From the NCBI GenBank assembly GCA_016708465.1, contig JADJFT010000009.1, positions 92,920 to 156,919 of the forward strand: 64,000 bases of DNA, given 5' to 3'. Both the position numbers and the translations under genes were made by a program. The notes below the pieces were generated by a model. That model had not been told where the DNA came from. It made no database searches and saw nothing but the letters and a program-made list of their open reading frames with translations. Below, piece by piece: positions 39,696-49,433 of this stretch. The stretch's first letter is position 1, and every line of letters begins with the position of its first letter. The DNA comes from Rhodanobacteraceae bacterium (GTDB taxonomy: Bacteria > Pseudomonadota > Gammaproteobacteria > Xanthomonadales > Ahniellaceae).

Positions 39696-41092
39696 GTCAC
39701 CGTCTCGGTCCAATGCAATTCGATACGGCTGCCGCCGACTCGGCCGCTGCGCCAGTCGAAGTTCCCCTCGGGCAGGGCCGCGGCACGTTCACGCAGATGC
39801 TGCAAGCCGCGCCCGCTGCCTTCGACAATGCCGCCGCGACCATCGTCTTCAACGCACAATGTGAACCGCCGTGCGTTGTGCGACACCCGGACCTGTGCGT
39901 GACTGGCAGCACTATGGCGCGCGACGTTGGCGAGCGCTTCGTCGATCACGCGGACCAGCACATCGTGCCGGCTGGGTGCAATCATTGCGGCCGCATCCAA
40001 GTCCACATGCGCGGCGATTCCGCTGCGCCGTGACCAGTCCTCGATGCGCGTGACCAGATGCGCTGGCCACTGCGCCTGCGGCAGTGGGCGAAGTTCGCCC
40101 AGTAGTTCGGCCAACTCGTGCTGGATTTGTTCTGCCAGCGCGCGCGCCTCACCCAGCGCCGCCAAGTCACGCTGCGCTTCCGGGAGTGCGGCGCGCAGCG
40201 CACCCAACTGCATCGACAGCGCAAATGCCTGTTGCTTGATGGTGTCGTGCAAATCGCGCGCGATGCGTTCGCGTTCGTGCCGTCCGGCGCGTTCGCCACG
40301 ATGCTCGACCAGTTCCGCCAGCGCGCTCGGCATGGTGTCGAGTTGCTGCGCGAGTTCGCCAATTTCGTCGCGTGCGCGGTCGCCGATACGCAGGTCGAAG
40401 CGACCGTGACGCCATGCATCCGCGGTGGCGGCGATCCGGCGCAGGCGACGCGTCACCCAGGCACTCAAGAACACCGCCGCTACTGTCGCGAACACCATCG
40501 CGCCAACCAGCACAATCGGCCATTCGAAGCTGAGGTTGCGCCAGACCCGTTCGCTCGGGCGCGACAGGTCAGCCCACAACACCAGTGCTTCAGCAGCGCC
40601 CTTCGGCCCGAGTAGTGGTGCGCGATACAGGCGCTGCAGGCGCGGCGTGTTCACGGCCGCCAACTGCAGTCCGCCAGTGCCAGCAGGACTAAGCGGCAAC
40701 GGTGGCGCAAAGCCGACGCGTGTTGTCGCGATCGGCTGTTCATTGGCATCGACCAGCATCGCAACGAATGGCTGCGGCCCGTATTCGAGCAGGGAAAATG
40801 CAGTTTCGCCGAACGGCGAACGACTCGGTTGCGTCAAGGTGAGCAACCAGCGCTCCAGATCGCGGGTCAGACCGATGCCACTCAGTCCGCGTTCGCGCCG
40901 GTGTCGGCTGATCGCCTGAGCTTCGCGCAGCACCTCGGCGCTGATAGTGGCGGAATCGAGCACTCGCACAATCTGCCGAAACTCAAGCAGCGTGCGCGCA
41001 GCGTCTAATGCCAGCAGTGCCGGGACACCGCACAACAGGAAAAAAACGGCGAGCTTGAGCATTAGCCCGGATGGGCGCAACAAGGTTGGCAT
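39692..41092 (-). CDS. NarX/LiaS-type sensor histidine kinase
   Basis: The protein has a first membrane helix (LMLKLAVFFLLCGVPALLAL), a periplasmic sensor region, a second helix (WPIVLVGAMVFATVAAVFLS), a HAMP-like segment (RRIAATADAWRHGRFDLRIG), a HisKA_3 dimerisation domain with the phospho-His in RERIARDLHDTIKQQAF, and an ATPase domain (VIDEALANVARHSAASHAQV, DDGRGG, GRGLQHLRERA). It pairs with the overlapping NarL-type regulator. The start is unsure: ATG 41092 (MPTLLRPSG) fits best; ATG 41158 is the other option. The signal sensed is not evident. Confidence 0.9.
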   Translation of the reverse strand: MPTLLRPSGLMLKLAVFFLLCGVPALLALDAARTLLEFRQIVRVLDSATISAEVLREAQAISRHRRERGLSGIGLTRDLERWLLTLTQPSRSPFGETAFSLLEYGPQPFVAMLVDANEQPIATTRVGFAPPLPLSPAGTGGLQLAAVNTPRLQRLYRAPLLGPKGAAEALVLWADLSRPSERVWRNLSFEWPIVLVGAMVFATVAAVFLSAWVTRRLRRIAATADAWRHGRFDLRIGDRARDEIGELAQQLDTMPSALAELVEHRGERAGRHERERIARDLHDTIKQQAFALSMQLGALRAALPEAQRDLAALGEARALAEQIQHELAELLGELRPLPQAQWPAHLVTRIEDWSRRSGIAAHVDLDAAAMIAPSRHDVLVRVIDEALANVARHSAASHAQVRVSHNARRFTLCVEDDGRGGIVEGSGRGLQHLRERAAALPEGNFDWRSGRVGGSRIELHWTETVT

Positions 41093-41204
41093 TGGCGATG
41101 ACAGCGACGGGGGTGGCGACGATAGTGCATCGCGGCTCGGTCCCGCGGCCGAGTTCATATCGACGCTTGCCAGCAACGACCATGGCCTGCCCCGAACGCC
41201 AGCG

Positions 41205-41231
41205 CTTGAATCACGCCGTCTCGCCCGCAAT
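41205..41231 (+). promoter_or_regulatory. Possible sigma-32 heat-shock promoter of clpB
   Basis: CTTGAA at 41205-41210 and CCCGCAAT at 41224-41231 are 13 bases apart, close to the RpoH consensus (CTTGAAA, CCCCATNT). The site is about 47 bases before the clpB start. ClpB is a classical RpoH target, which adds weight. Confidence 0.5.
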
Positions 41232-41277
41232 TCCAGAACATCTCGCGGCAATGCCGCAGTCGACTTCGGGAATTCCC

Positions 41278-43854
41278 ATGCGCATGGACAAACTCACCTC
41301 ACGTTTCCAGCAAGCCTTGCAAGAGGCGCAGTCGCTCGCCGTTGGCCGCGATCACAACATCGTCGAGCCGGTGCATGTGCTCACCGCGTTGATGGAACAG
41401 CAGGGCGGTTCCGTGCGGCCGCTTCTGACCAAAGCCGGTGCAAACGTGCCGATGATTCGCCAACGCCTCGCGGTCATGCTCGATGCATTGCCGAAGGTCA
41501 AGGGTCAGGAAGGCAACCTCAATGTCGGCAATGACCTAACGCGCCTGCTGAATCTCACCGACAAGCTAGCGCAGGAGCGTGGCGATCAATTCATCGCTAG
41601 TGAACTGTTCCTGCTGGCCGCCGCCGACGACAAGGGCGAACTGGGTCACTTACTGCGCAATCACGGTGCCACCAAGGTCGTGCTGGCAGCGGCGGTTGAC
41701 CAGCTCCGCGGTGGCGAAGCGGTGCAGGATGCAAACGCCGAGGAACATCGCCAGGCGCTCGACAAGTACACCATCGATTTCACCAAGCGCGCCGAAGACG
41801 CGAAGCTTGATCCGGTCATCGGTCGCGACGAGGAGATCCGCCGTGTCATCCAGGTGCTGCAGCGTCGGACCAAGAATAATCCGGTACTGATTGGTGAACC
41901 CGGTGTCGGCAAGACCGCGATCGTCGAAGGCTTGGCGCAGCGCATCATCCACGGCGAGGTGCCGGAAGGCATGAAGGGAAAACGCCTGCTCAGCCTCGAC
42001 ATGGGTGCCTTGATCGCAGGTGCAAAGTTCCGTGGCGAATTTGAGGAGCGCCTGAAGGCGGTGTTGAATGACCTCGCCAAGCAAGAGGGCGGCGTCATTT
42101 TGTTCATCGACGAGTTGCACACCATGGTCGGGGCCGGCAAGGCCGAAGGTTCGATGGACGCCGGCAACATGCTCAAGCCGGCGCTGGCACGTGGTGAGCT
42201 GCATTGCATCGGTGCAACCACGCTCGACGAATACCGCAAATACGTCGAAAAAGATGCGGCGCTGGAACGCCGTTTCCAGAAAGTCTTTGTCGGCGAACCC
42301 AGCGTCGAAGACACCATCGCGATTCTGCGTGGCTTGAAGGAAAAGTACGCGGTTCACCATGGCGTCGAGATCACCGACCCGGCGATTATTGCGGCGGCGA
42401 CGCTGAGCCATCGTTACATCGCCGATCGCCAGTTGCCGGACAAGGCGATCGACTTGATGGATGAAGCGGCCTCGCGCATCCGCATGGAGATCGACTCGAA
42501 GCCCGAAGAGTTGGATCGGCTCGAACGTCGCCTGATCCAACTCAAGATTCAACGCGAGGCACTGAAGAAGGAAAAGGACGCGGAAACCAAGCAGCGCCTA
42601 AACGATCTCGAAGTCGAGATCGAGAAGTTGGAACGTCAGTTTTCCGATCTCGATGAAGTCTGGAAGTCCGAGAAAGCGGCGGTGCAGGGCAGCACCAAGC
42701 TCAAAGAGGATATTGAGCGCACCCGCAATGAAATGGACTCGGCGATGCGTCGTGGCGATCTCGCCAAAGTCAGTGAGTTGCAGTACGGCCGCTTGCCGCA
42801 ACTTGAGGCGCAACTCGCCGCCGCGCAGGAAACCGAGCAGAAGGGTTTCAAGCTGCTGCAGCAGCGAGTGACTGCCGACAAGATCGCTGAAGTTGTGTCG
42901 CGCTGGACCGGCATCCCGGTCAGCAAGATGCTCGAAGGTGAGCGCGACAAGCTACTACGCATGGAGGCCGAACTGCACAAGCGCGTGGTCGGCCAAGACG
43001 AAGCCGTGGTTGCCGTCGCCGATGCGATTCGGCGGTCGCGCGCTGGCTTGTCCGACCCGAATCGACCGAATGGTTCCTTCCTGTTCCTTGGTCCGACTGG
43101 CGTCGGCAAGACCGAGCTGTGCAAGGCCTTGGCCGAGTTTTTGTTCGACTCAACCGACGCGATGGTACGCATCGACATGAGCGAGTTCATGGAGAAGCAC
43201 TGTGTTGCTCGACTGATCGGTGCGCCTCCGGGCTATGTTGGTTACGAGGAAGGTGGTTACCTGACTGAAGCCGTGCGCCGACGTCCGTATTCGGTGATCT
43301 TGCTCGACGAAGTCGAGAAGGCGCATAGCGATGTATTCAACGTGCTGTTGCAAGTGCTCGATGACGGCCGACTGACCGATGGTCAGGGTCGCACCGTCGA
43401 TTTCCGCAATACCGTGATCGTGATGACCTCGAATCTCGGCTCGCAACTGATCCAAGAGTATGCAGCGCGCAACGACTACATCGGCATGAAGTCGGCGGTG
43501 TTGGAAGCGGTGCAGGGACACTTCCGGCCAGAGTTCATCAATCGCCTGGATGAGCTGGTGGTATTCCATCCGCTTGGCCGCGAGCACATCCGCAGCATCG
43601 CGCGCATCCAATCCGGACATCTGGCAAGGCGCTTGGCCGAACGCGGCATCAAACTCGACATCAGTGATAGCGCGCTTGATCTGCTCGGCAATGCCGGGTT
43701 CGATCCGGTCTATGGCGCACGTCCACTCAAGCGCGCAATTCAGAGCCAACTCGAAAATCCGCTGGCGAAACAGATCCTGCAGGGTCAATTCCTCAGCGGC
43801 GACAGCGTTATCGTCGACAACGTCAACGGTGTGCTGCAGTTCCGCAAGGGATGA
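41278..43854 (+). CDS. clpB: ATP-dependent chaperone ClpB
   Basis: ClpB is the hexameric disaggregase that works with DnaK after heat stress. The frame begins earlier, but ATG 41278 (MRMDKLTSRFQQALQEAQ) is the family N-terminus and gives 858 residues, the usual length. Order of domains: Clp-N repeats; first AAA+ module (GEPGVGKTAIVEGLAQRI, ILFIDELHTMVGAGKAEGSM); the long coiled-coil middle domain (about residues 410-525); second AAA+ module (FLGPTGVGKTELCKALAEF, VILLDEVEKAHSDVFNVLLQ); and the C-terminal domain. No frameshift is seen. Confidence 0.98.
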   Translation: MRMDKLTSRFQQALQEAQSLAVGRDHNIVEPVHVLTALMEQQGGSVRPLLTKAGANVPMIRQRLAVMLDALPKVKGQEGNLNVGNDLTRLLNLTDKLAQERGDQFIASELFLLAAADDKGELGHLLRNHGATKVVLAAAVDQLRGGEAVQDANAEEHRQALDKYTIDFTKRAEDAKLDPVIGRDEEIRRVIQVLQRRTKNNPVLIGEPGVGKTAIVEGLAQRIIHGEVPEGMKGKRLLSLDMGALIAGAKFRGEFEERLKAVLNDLAKQEGGVILFIDELHTMVGAGKAEGSMDAGNMLKPALARGELHCIGATTLDEYRKYVEKDAALERRFQKVFVGEPSVEDTIAILRGLKEKYAVHHGVEITDPAIIAAATLSHRYIADRQLPDKAIDLMDEAASRIRMEIDSKPEELDRLERRLIQLKIQREALKKEKDAETKQRLNDLEVEIEKLERQFSDLDEVWKSEKAAVQGSTKLKEDIERTRNEMDSAMRRGDLAKVSELQYGRLPQLEAQLAAAQETEQKGFKLLQQRVTADKIAEVVSRWTGIPVSKMLEGERDKLLRMEAELHKRVVGQDEAVVAVADAIRRSRAGLSDPNRPNGSFLFLGPTGVGKTELCKALAEFLFDSTDAMVRIDMSEFMEKHCVARLIGAPPGYVGYEEGGYLTEAVRRRPYSVILLDEVEKAHSDVFNVLLQVLDDGRLTDGQGRTVDFRNTVIVMTSNLGSQLIQEYAARNDYIGMKSAVLEAVQGHFRPEFINRLDELVVFHPLGREHIRSIARIQSGHLARRLAERGIKLDISDSALDLLGNAGFDPVYGARPLKRAIQSQLENPLAKQILQGQFLSGDSVIVDNVNGVLQFRKG

Positions 43855-43960
43855 GCGAGGGCGCGTCCGGAGCGCATTCGGACGCGTTGAAATGCGCTAA
43901 CCCCAATTCGAATACCACCACGTTGCATGCATCGCCCTAACCAACCCAAGGAGCGATGTC

Positions 43961-45756
43961 ATGTACCCACGCAAGTCCCTGACGCTGGCGATCACCGCCG
44001 GTCTGATGTTCGGAATCGGTGCCTGCTCGATGCAGGAGAAGTCGCAGACAAAAAGAGGGGCATACCGTCAAGGACGATCGTGCCGCAGTTTCGGAACACG
44101 ATGAAGGCCGGCAGGATGCCTTGTCCGGGCGTGACCGGATCAACGCAATGCAGATCGAGTCACCGCCGGCACCACCCGCACCTCCGGCGCCGCCACCGCT
44201 CATTTCGGGCGTCGACGCCAAGTTCGCTGCTCCGGCAGCAACGACGAGCAAGATCGCGCGCGAAGCAGTGGCTATTGGCACCATCGCGGCGCCGCCGGTG
44301 AATCAGGCTCAGGCCGGCGATATCAATCGCGAGAATTATGCCGATCACGACGACAACGCAGTGATGCGCGTCGCCGAGCAACCGGTTTCGACCTTCAGTA
44401 TCGATGTTGATACCGGTAGCTACACCAATGTGCGGCGCATGTTGAACGATGGCCAGTTGCCGCCGCGTGATGCCGTGCGGGCTGAGGAGTTCATCAACTA
44501 CTTCGACTACGCCTACGCGCCGCCGGTCGATCGCAAGACGCCGTTCGCAGTGCATACCGAAGTCGCACCGACGCCATGGAATGCGCGGCACCAGCTCATG
44601 CTCGTCGGCATCAAGGGATACGAGATTGCGGCCAGCGAGATTCCGGCGGCGAATATCGTCTTTCTGATCGATAGTTCGGGTTCGATGGAATCACCGGACA
44701 AGATCGGTCTACTCAAACAGAGTTTCATGGCGATGGTGCCGAAGCTGCGCGCACAGGATCGCATCAGCATCGTCGTCTATGCCGGCTCAGCTGGATTGGT
44801 GCTGCCGCCGACATCGGGCGCCGAACACGAGACCATTCTCGCCGCGTTCGATCGCCTCTCTGCCGGTGGTTCAACCAACGGTGCGGCGGGCATCGAGCTC
44901 GCCTACCAACAGGCCAAGCGTGCCTATATCGAAGGCGGCGTGAACCGCGTCATTCTCGCCACCGATGGCGACTTCAATGTCGGCACGGTTGACATGGAAG
45001 CACTGAAAACGCTTGTCGCCGAGCAGCGTCGCAGCGGCGTCTCACTGACCACACTCGGCTTCGGGCAGGGCAACTACAACGATGAGTTGTCGGAGCAACT
45101 GGCCGATATCGGTAATGGCAATCACGCCTACATCGACACCTTGAATGAGGGTCACAAGGTGCTGGTCGAGGAAATGAGCAGCACCCTGTTCACGATCGCC
45201 AAAGACGTCAAGATCCAAGTTGAGTTCAATCCGGCCGTGGTCAGCGAGTACCGCTTGATCGGTTACGAAAACCGCATGCTGGCGCGCGAAGATTTCAACA
45301 ACGACGCGATCGACGCCGGCGAGATCGGTGCTGGCCACGACGTCACCGCGATCTATGAAGTGGTGCTCGCCGGCAGCGGTGCCGAATCGGTCGATCCGCT
45401 GCGATATGGCGCCAATGCGACGATCAAGCATTCCGGCGACGAACTCGCGTTCGTCAAGCTGCGTTACAAGCAGCCAGATGCCGACACCAGCACGCTGATT
45501 GAGCGTCCGATCAAGCTCAGCGAGATGGCGAAGAAGCGAGCCCACGCTTGCAATTCGCGGCAGCGGTGGCAGCATTGCCGATCGCCTGCGCGGTGGCGAG
45601 CATTTGGGTCAGTTCGATCTGGCGCAAATCGCGAAACTCGCGAACGCTGCTCGCAACGATGACCGCTTCGGTTATCAACGTGAGTTCGTTGACTTGGTGA
45701 ATCGTGCGCAAGCGCTGAGCGGTGAAGCACAGGCGATTGCGGTCGTCAGCGAGTAA
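43961..45756 (+). CDS. VWA-domain lipoprotein (YfbK-like), frameshifted at both ends
   Basis: The start ATG 43961 gives a lipoprotein signal (LTLAITAGLMFGIGACS). The frame shifts near 44050 into the main frame. That frame has a von Willebrand-type N-terminal region (PVSTFSIDVDTGSYTNVRRM, AEEFINYFDYAYAPP) and a VWA domain with a complete MIDAS (FLIDSSGSMESPDKIGLLKQ, a Thr-bearing GGSTNGAAGIELAY, ILATDGDFNVG). After KLSEMAKKR at about 45540 two more shifts are needed to reach the proper C-terminus (GGEHLGQFDLAQIAKLANAA, stop 45756). YfbK-like proteins are periplasm-facing lipoproteins of unclear role. A Pro-rich linker follows the lipobox. Confidence 0.87.
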
Positions 45757-45768
45757 GCTGAGTCCCGA

Positions 45769-45795
45769 GCCTCTCTCGCCAGCCGCGAGAGAGGC
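45769..45795 (+). terminator. Hairpin terminator after the VWA lipoprotein gene
   Basis: A perfect 11-base-pair stem (GCCTCTCTCGC / GCGAGAGAGGC) with a five-base loop lies 12 bases after the stop codon. The following T tract is short (TTGG), so it may act weakly or as an mRNA-stabilising hairpin. Confidence 0.6.
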
Positions 45796-45822
45796 TTGGT
45801 GCCCCTTGTTGGAGTCGCGACC

Positions 45823-46125
45823 ATGACGATACGCGGTGTGCTCGTGGCGACGTTGATGTGGTTCGCGCCATCGACGTTTGCCGACAATAAACCAGATGTC
45901 TCAGCGATCTATGGTCGCATCCAGTTCGTCACTTCGTTTCCGGATTACAAGGTCAAAGTTGTCGATAGCTTCGCCGATCTGCATGTACAGGTCGTCGACA
46001 GTTTTGCGGACCGACCAGGGCGCTGGCAGATCGTCGAGTCGTTCCCGGACCACAAGATCCAGATCGTGGAGTCGTTTCCTGACTTCACGATCAAGTACGT
46101 CGATAGCTTCCCAGGACCGCAGTAG
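45823..46125 (+). CDS. Small exported repeat protein, probably a 7(1) septoil-knot type domain
   Basis: A 100-residue protein with a signal peptide (GVLVATLMWFAPSTFA, cleavage before DNKPD). The mature part is almost entirely an 11-residue repeat of the form V-V-D/E-S-F-P/A-D-x-K-V-Q: FVTSFPDYKVK, VVDSFADLHVQ, VVDSFADRPGRWQ, IVESFPDHKIQ, IVESFPDFTIK, YVDSFPG. The third copy has an inserted Gly-Arg-Trp. From memory this matches the very small, deeply knotted septoil-knot family; no comparison could be run. It sits 27 bases after the VWA hairpin and ends three bases before the stop of the convergent OPT transporter. Function unknown. Confidence 0.75.
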   Translation: MTIRGVLVATLMWFAPSTFADNKPDVSAIYGRIQFVTSFPDYKVKVVDSFADLHVQVVDSFADRPGRWQIVESFPDHKIQIVESFPDFTIKYVDSFPGPQ

Positions 46126-46128
46126 CGC

Positions 46129-48089
46129 TCAGGCCAGACGCGGACGCGTCGAGGCGCGGAACAGGAACCAAGCCACTGCCGCGACGAGCCCGAGTCCGAG
46201 CCATTGCCCGAACTGCCATTGCTCCGGCAGCGCCAGTACGTCGCCACGACCGGAGACGACGATCGGAATCGCAATCACGATACCCATCAGCGCTTCACCG
46301 GTAATCAGCCCGGCGGCGAACAACACGCCTGGTTGATGCGCATGTTCGCGCTCGGCATCGGTGTTTACGCCCAAGCGGCGTTCGACGAGCCATGCGATCA
46401 GGCCACCGAGGAAAATCGGCAGCGTCATTTCCATCGGCAGGTAAATGCCGACCGCGCAGGCCAGCACCGGTGTACGAAAGCGCGCACCGTTGCGCTTCAG
46501 TGCTTCGTCCAGCGCGATGATGGCGGCGCCGATCGCGGCACCGATTGCGATCATCGTCCACGGCAATTGGCCACCAAAAATGCCTTTCGCGACCGATGCG
46601 ATCAGTGTCGCCTGTGGTGCCGCAAGCGCATTTGGATGCGCGGCGTCGGCGGCGCCGATGCCATACGCCTGCTGCAGCAGATTCAACACCGGCGCCATGA
46701 CCAGCGCGCACGAGATCGCGCCGATCCCGAGCATGACTTGCTGCTTCCAGGGCGTGGCGCCGACCAGTTGCCCGCATTTCAGATCCTGCAGGTTGTCGCC
46801 GCCGATGCAGGCGGCGGAGCAGACCACGGCGCCAATCATGATTGCGGCGATCGGGCCGATCTCGGAGTCCCGACCGAGCATCAACATCAGTACGACCGCC
46901 GCGAACAGAATGGTGCAGATGGTCATGCCCGAGACCGGGTTGTTCGACGATCCAACCAAGCCGGCCATGTAGGCCGAGACCGACACGAACAGAGAAAACC
47001 GGCGACGATCATGATGATCGTCATCGGAATACTGACGCTCCACTGCCCGACGATGGCCTGATACAGCGCCAACAGCGGCAGCGTGAATAACACTAGTCCG
47101 ATCAGCATCAGTCGCATCGGTATGTCGCGCTCGGTTTCGGCGCGGGTGTCCGGCCCGCTGGAGCGCGCGGCCTGCAAGCCACTGCGGATGCCGGTCAACA
47201 AGGAGCCACGCAATGCGAAGATCGTCCAAAGTCCACCGATCAACATCGCGCCGACGCCGAGATATCGGATCTTCGCCGACCACACCGCGAATGCAGCACG
47301 CGTAGCGTCGAGTCCGGCGACGGTAGCTGCGAGTGCAGGGTCGCTGTCGCGGAAGAAGGTGAGCCATGCCGGAATCGCGATGTGCCAAGCGATTACACCA
47401 CCGGCGGCGATGACGATGCCGATGTTGATGCCGACGATATAGCCCACTCCGAGCAGCGCAGGCGACAGATTGGTGCCGAGATAGGCCACACCTTTGCCGA
47501 CCCAACTCGAAATCGCGGCGGTATCCGGAATCAGGCGCAATCCGCTTGCCGCGGCGAGCTTGCCAAAACCGCCGAGCAGTCCGGCGAATGCCAGCACTTT
47601 GACGCCGCCCTGACCTTCACCGGCCCTCAGTACTTCAGCGGCCGCCTTGCCTTCGGGAAAGGCGAGGTTCTGCTCGATGATCATCGAGCGGCGTAGCGGA
47701 ATCGAGAACAATACGCCGAGTAGTCCGCCAAGGCCGGCAATCGCCAATACCCAGCCATATTTGAAATCTTGCCAGTAGCCGAGCATGACCAGCGCCGGAA
47801 CTGTGAAGATCACCCCGGTCGCGATCGATGAACCGGCCGACGCGCCAGTCTGCACGATGTTGTTTTCCAGAATGTGGCCGCCACCGAGTGCGCGCAGCAC
47901 TGCCATCGATACCACAGCGGCCGGAATCGCTGACGCGATCGTCAGGCCAGCGAATAGACCGAGATAGGTATTCGCCGCCGCAAGCACGGTGGCCAAGATG
48001 ACCGCGAGTAAAACCGCGCGGAATGAGAGTTGCGGAACCGGAGTGGCGAGCATGGGTAATCCCGAGAAATGACTCACTGATTCTGGCAT
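46129..48089 (-). CDS. OPT-family oligopeptide transporter (frameshift in the middle)
   Basis: This polytopic inner-membrane transporter has about 15 hydrophobic segments. Family features are NTYLGLFAGLTIASAIPAAV, HILENNIVQTGASAGSSIAT, the repeated aromatic/small-residue helices, and SGMTICTILFAAVVLMLMLG followed by GGDNLQDLKCGQLVGATPWK. Members move oligopeptides or metal chelates with protons. The first half is in the frame from 48089 and fails near 46995; the second half continues in the frame ending 46129. One lost base near 46995 (SVSAYMAGLVGSSNNPVSGM spans the junction area) rejoins about 650 residues, the expected length. The substrate is not evident from context. Confidence 0.92.
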
Positions 48090-48146
48090 GGCCCGATGCG
48101 CATGACTTGGTGCACAAGGAGTTGCGGGGCGACGTCGCGAGCAGCG

Positions 48147-49433
48147 TCAGCGACGCGTGTGATATGCCCCTTCGATCACCCACTTGTAGCTGGTGAGTTC
48201 TTCCAGACCCATCGGACCACGCGCATGGATGCGTTGGGTGGACACGGCGACCTCGGCACCGAGACCGAGTTGGCCGCCATCGGTAAAGCGCGTGCTGGCG
48301 TTCCAGTAGACGGCTGCGGAGTCGACCCGTTCCAGAAAGTCGCGAGCGCGTTCGCGGTCGTCGGTGAGGATGCCGTCGGAGTGACCGCTGGAATGTGCGT
48401 CGATATGCGCGATCGCGTCGTCGAGGTCGCCGACGATCTTGATACCGAGCACCAGCGATAACCACTCGGTGTCGAAATCCTCGGGACCAGCGGCGGTAAA
48501 GCGTGCGCGGAGATCGGTTTCGGCGATAACGCCGGCGAGTAGCGCGAACGCCTCCGGATCGACTCGGAAAAATACGCCTGCTGCCGCGAGCGTGCGCACG
48601 ATGTCGGGCACGACTTGTGCAGCGACTGAGCGCTGCACCAGCACCGTGTCGAGCGCATTGCAGACCGTCGGGCGCTGCACCTTGGCGTTGCCGATCACCG
48701 GCACCACCCGCGCGAGGTCGGCGTGTTCATCAATGTAGAGGTGGCAAATACCGATACCACCGGTGATCACCGGCATGCGTGCATGTTCGCGGCAAAACGC
48801 ATGCAGCGCGGCGCCGCCACGCGGGATAATCAGGTCGACGCTGGCATCGAGTGTCAGCAGTTCGAGCACGTGCCGGCGATCGCTGGACGGAATCAGCGAG
48901 ATGCAATCAGCGGGCAGACCGGCAGCGCGCAGTACGTCGTGCACGCAGGCGACGAGCGCGAGATTACTGCGCAACGATTCCTTGCCACCGCGCAAGACGG
49001 CGGCATTGCCACTTTTGATCGCGAGTGCCGCGACATCGATGCTGACATTTGGCCGCGACTCGTAGATCACGCCGAGTACACCGATCGGCACGCGCCGGCG
49101 ATGCCGCATCAGTCCGTTTGCCAGCACGCGTTGGTCAAAGCACACCGCGAGCGGATCGGGCAAATCGATCAGCGCACGTACGTCGTCGGCGAGTGCGCTG
49201 ATGCGCGGCGCATCGAGACGCAGGCGATCGAGCATCGCTGAATCGAGCCCGGCAGCGGCACTGGTGGCGAGATCGTCGGCATTTGCGGTGGCAATTGCTG
49301 CACTGCGTGCGATCAAGGTGTCGGCGATGGCGGCAAGCACGGCATTGCGTTGCGCATGACTGCTGCGCTTCAGAGTCTTCCACGCGGTGCGCGTCGCACT
49401 GGCGAGTGCATTCAGATTGAAGTCGGTCACCAC
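48147..49433 (-). CDS. proA: Gamma-glutamyl phosphate reductase
   Basis: ProA reduces gamma-glutamyl phosphate to the semialdehyde with NADPH, the second step of proline synthesis. The 428-residue protein has the aldehyde-dehydrogenase fold: SRPNVSIDVAALAIKSGNAA, VLRGGKESLRSNLALV, DLIIPRGGAALHAFCREHAR, the catalytic Cys in KVQRPTVCNALDTVLV, and a C-terminal GPMGLEELTSYKWVIEG. The start overlaps the proB stop by seven bases, so the two are translationally coupled. Confidence 0.97.
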   Translation of the reverse strand: MVTDFNLNALASATRTAWKTLKRSSHAQRNAVLAAIADTLIARSAAIATANADDLATSAAAGLDSAMLDRLRLDAPRISALADDVRALIDLPDPLAVCFDQRVLANGLMRHRRRVPIGVLGVIYESRPNVSIDVAALAIKSGNAAVLRGGKESLRSNLALVACVHDVLRAAGLPADCISLIPSSDRRHVLELLTLDASVDLIIPRGGAALHAFCREHARMPVITGGIGICHLYIDEHADLARVVPVIGNAKVQRPTVCNALDTVLVQRSVAAQVVPDIVRTLAAAGVFFRVDPEAFALLAGVIAETDLRARFTAAGPEDFDTEWLSLVLGIKIVGDLDDAIAHIDAHSSGHSDGILTDDRERARDFLERVDSAAVYWNASTRFTDGGQLGLGAEVAVSTQRIHARGPMGLEELTSYKWVIEGAYHTRR

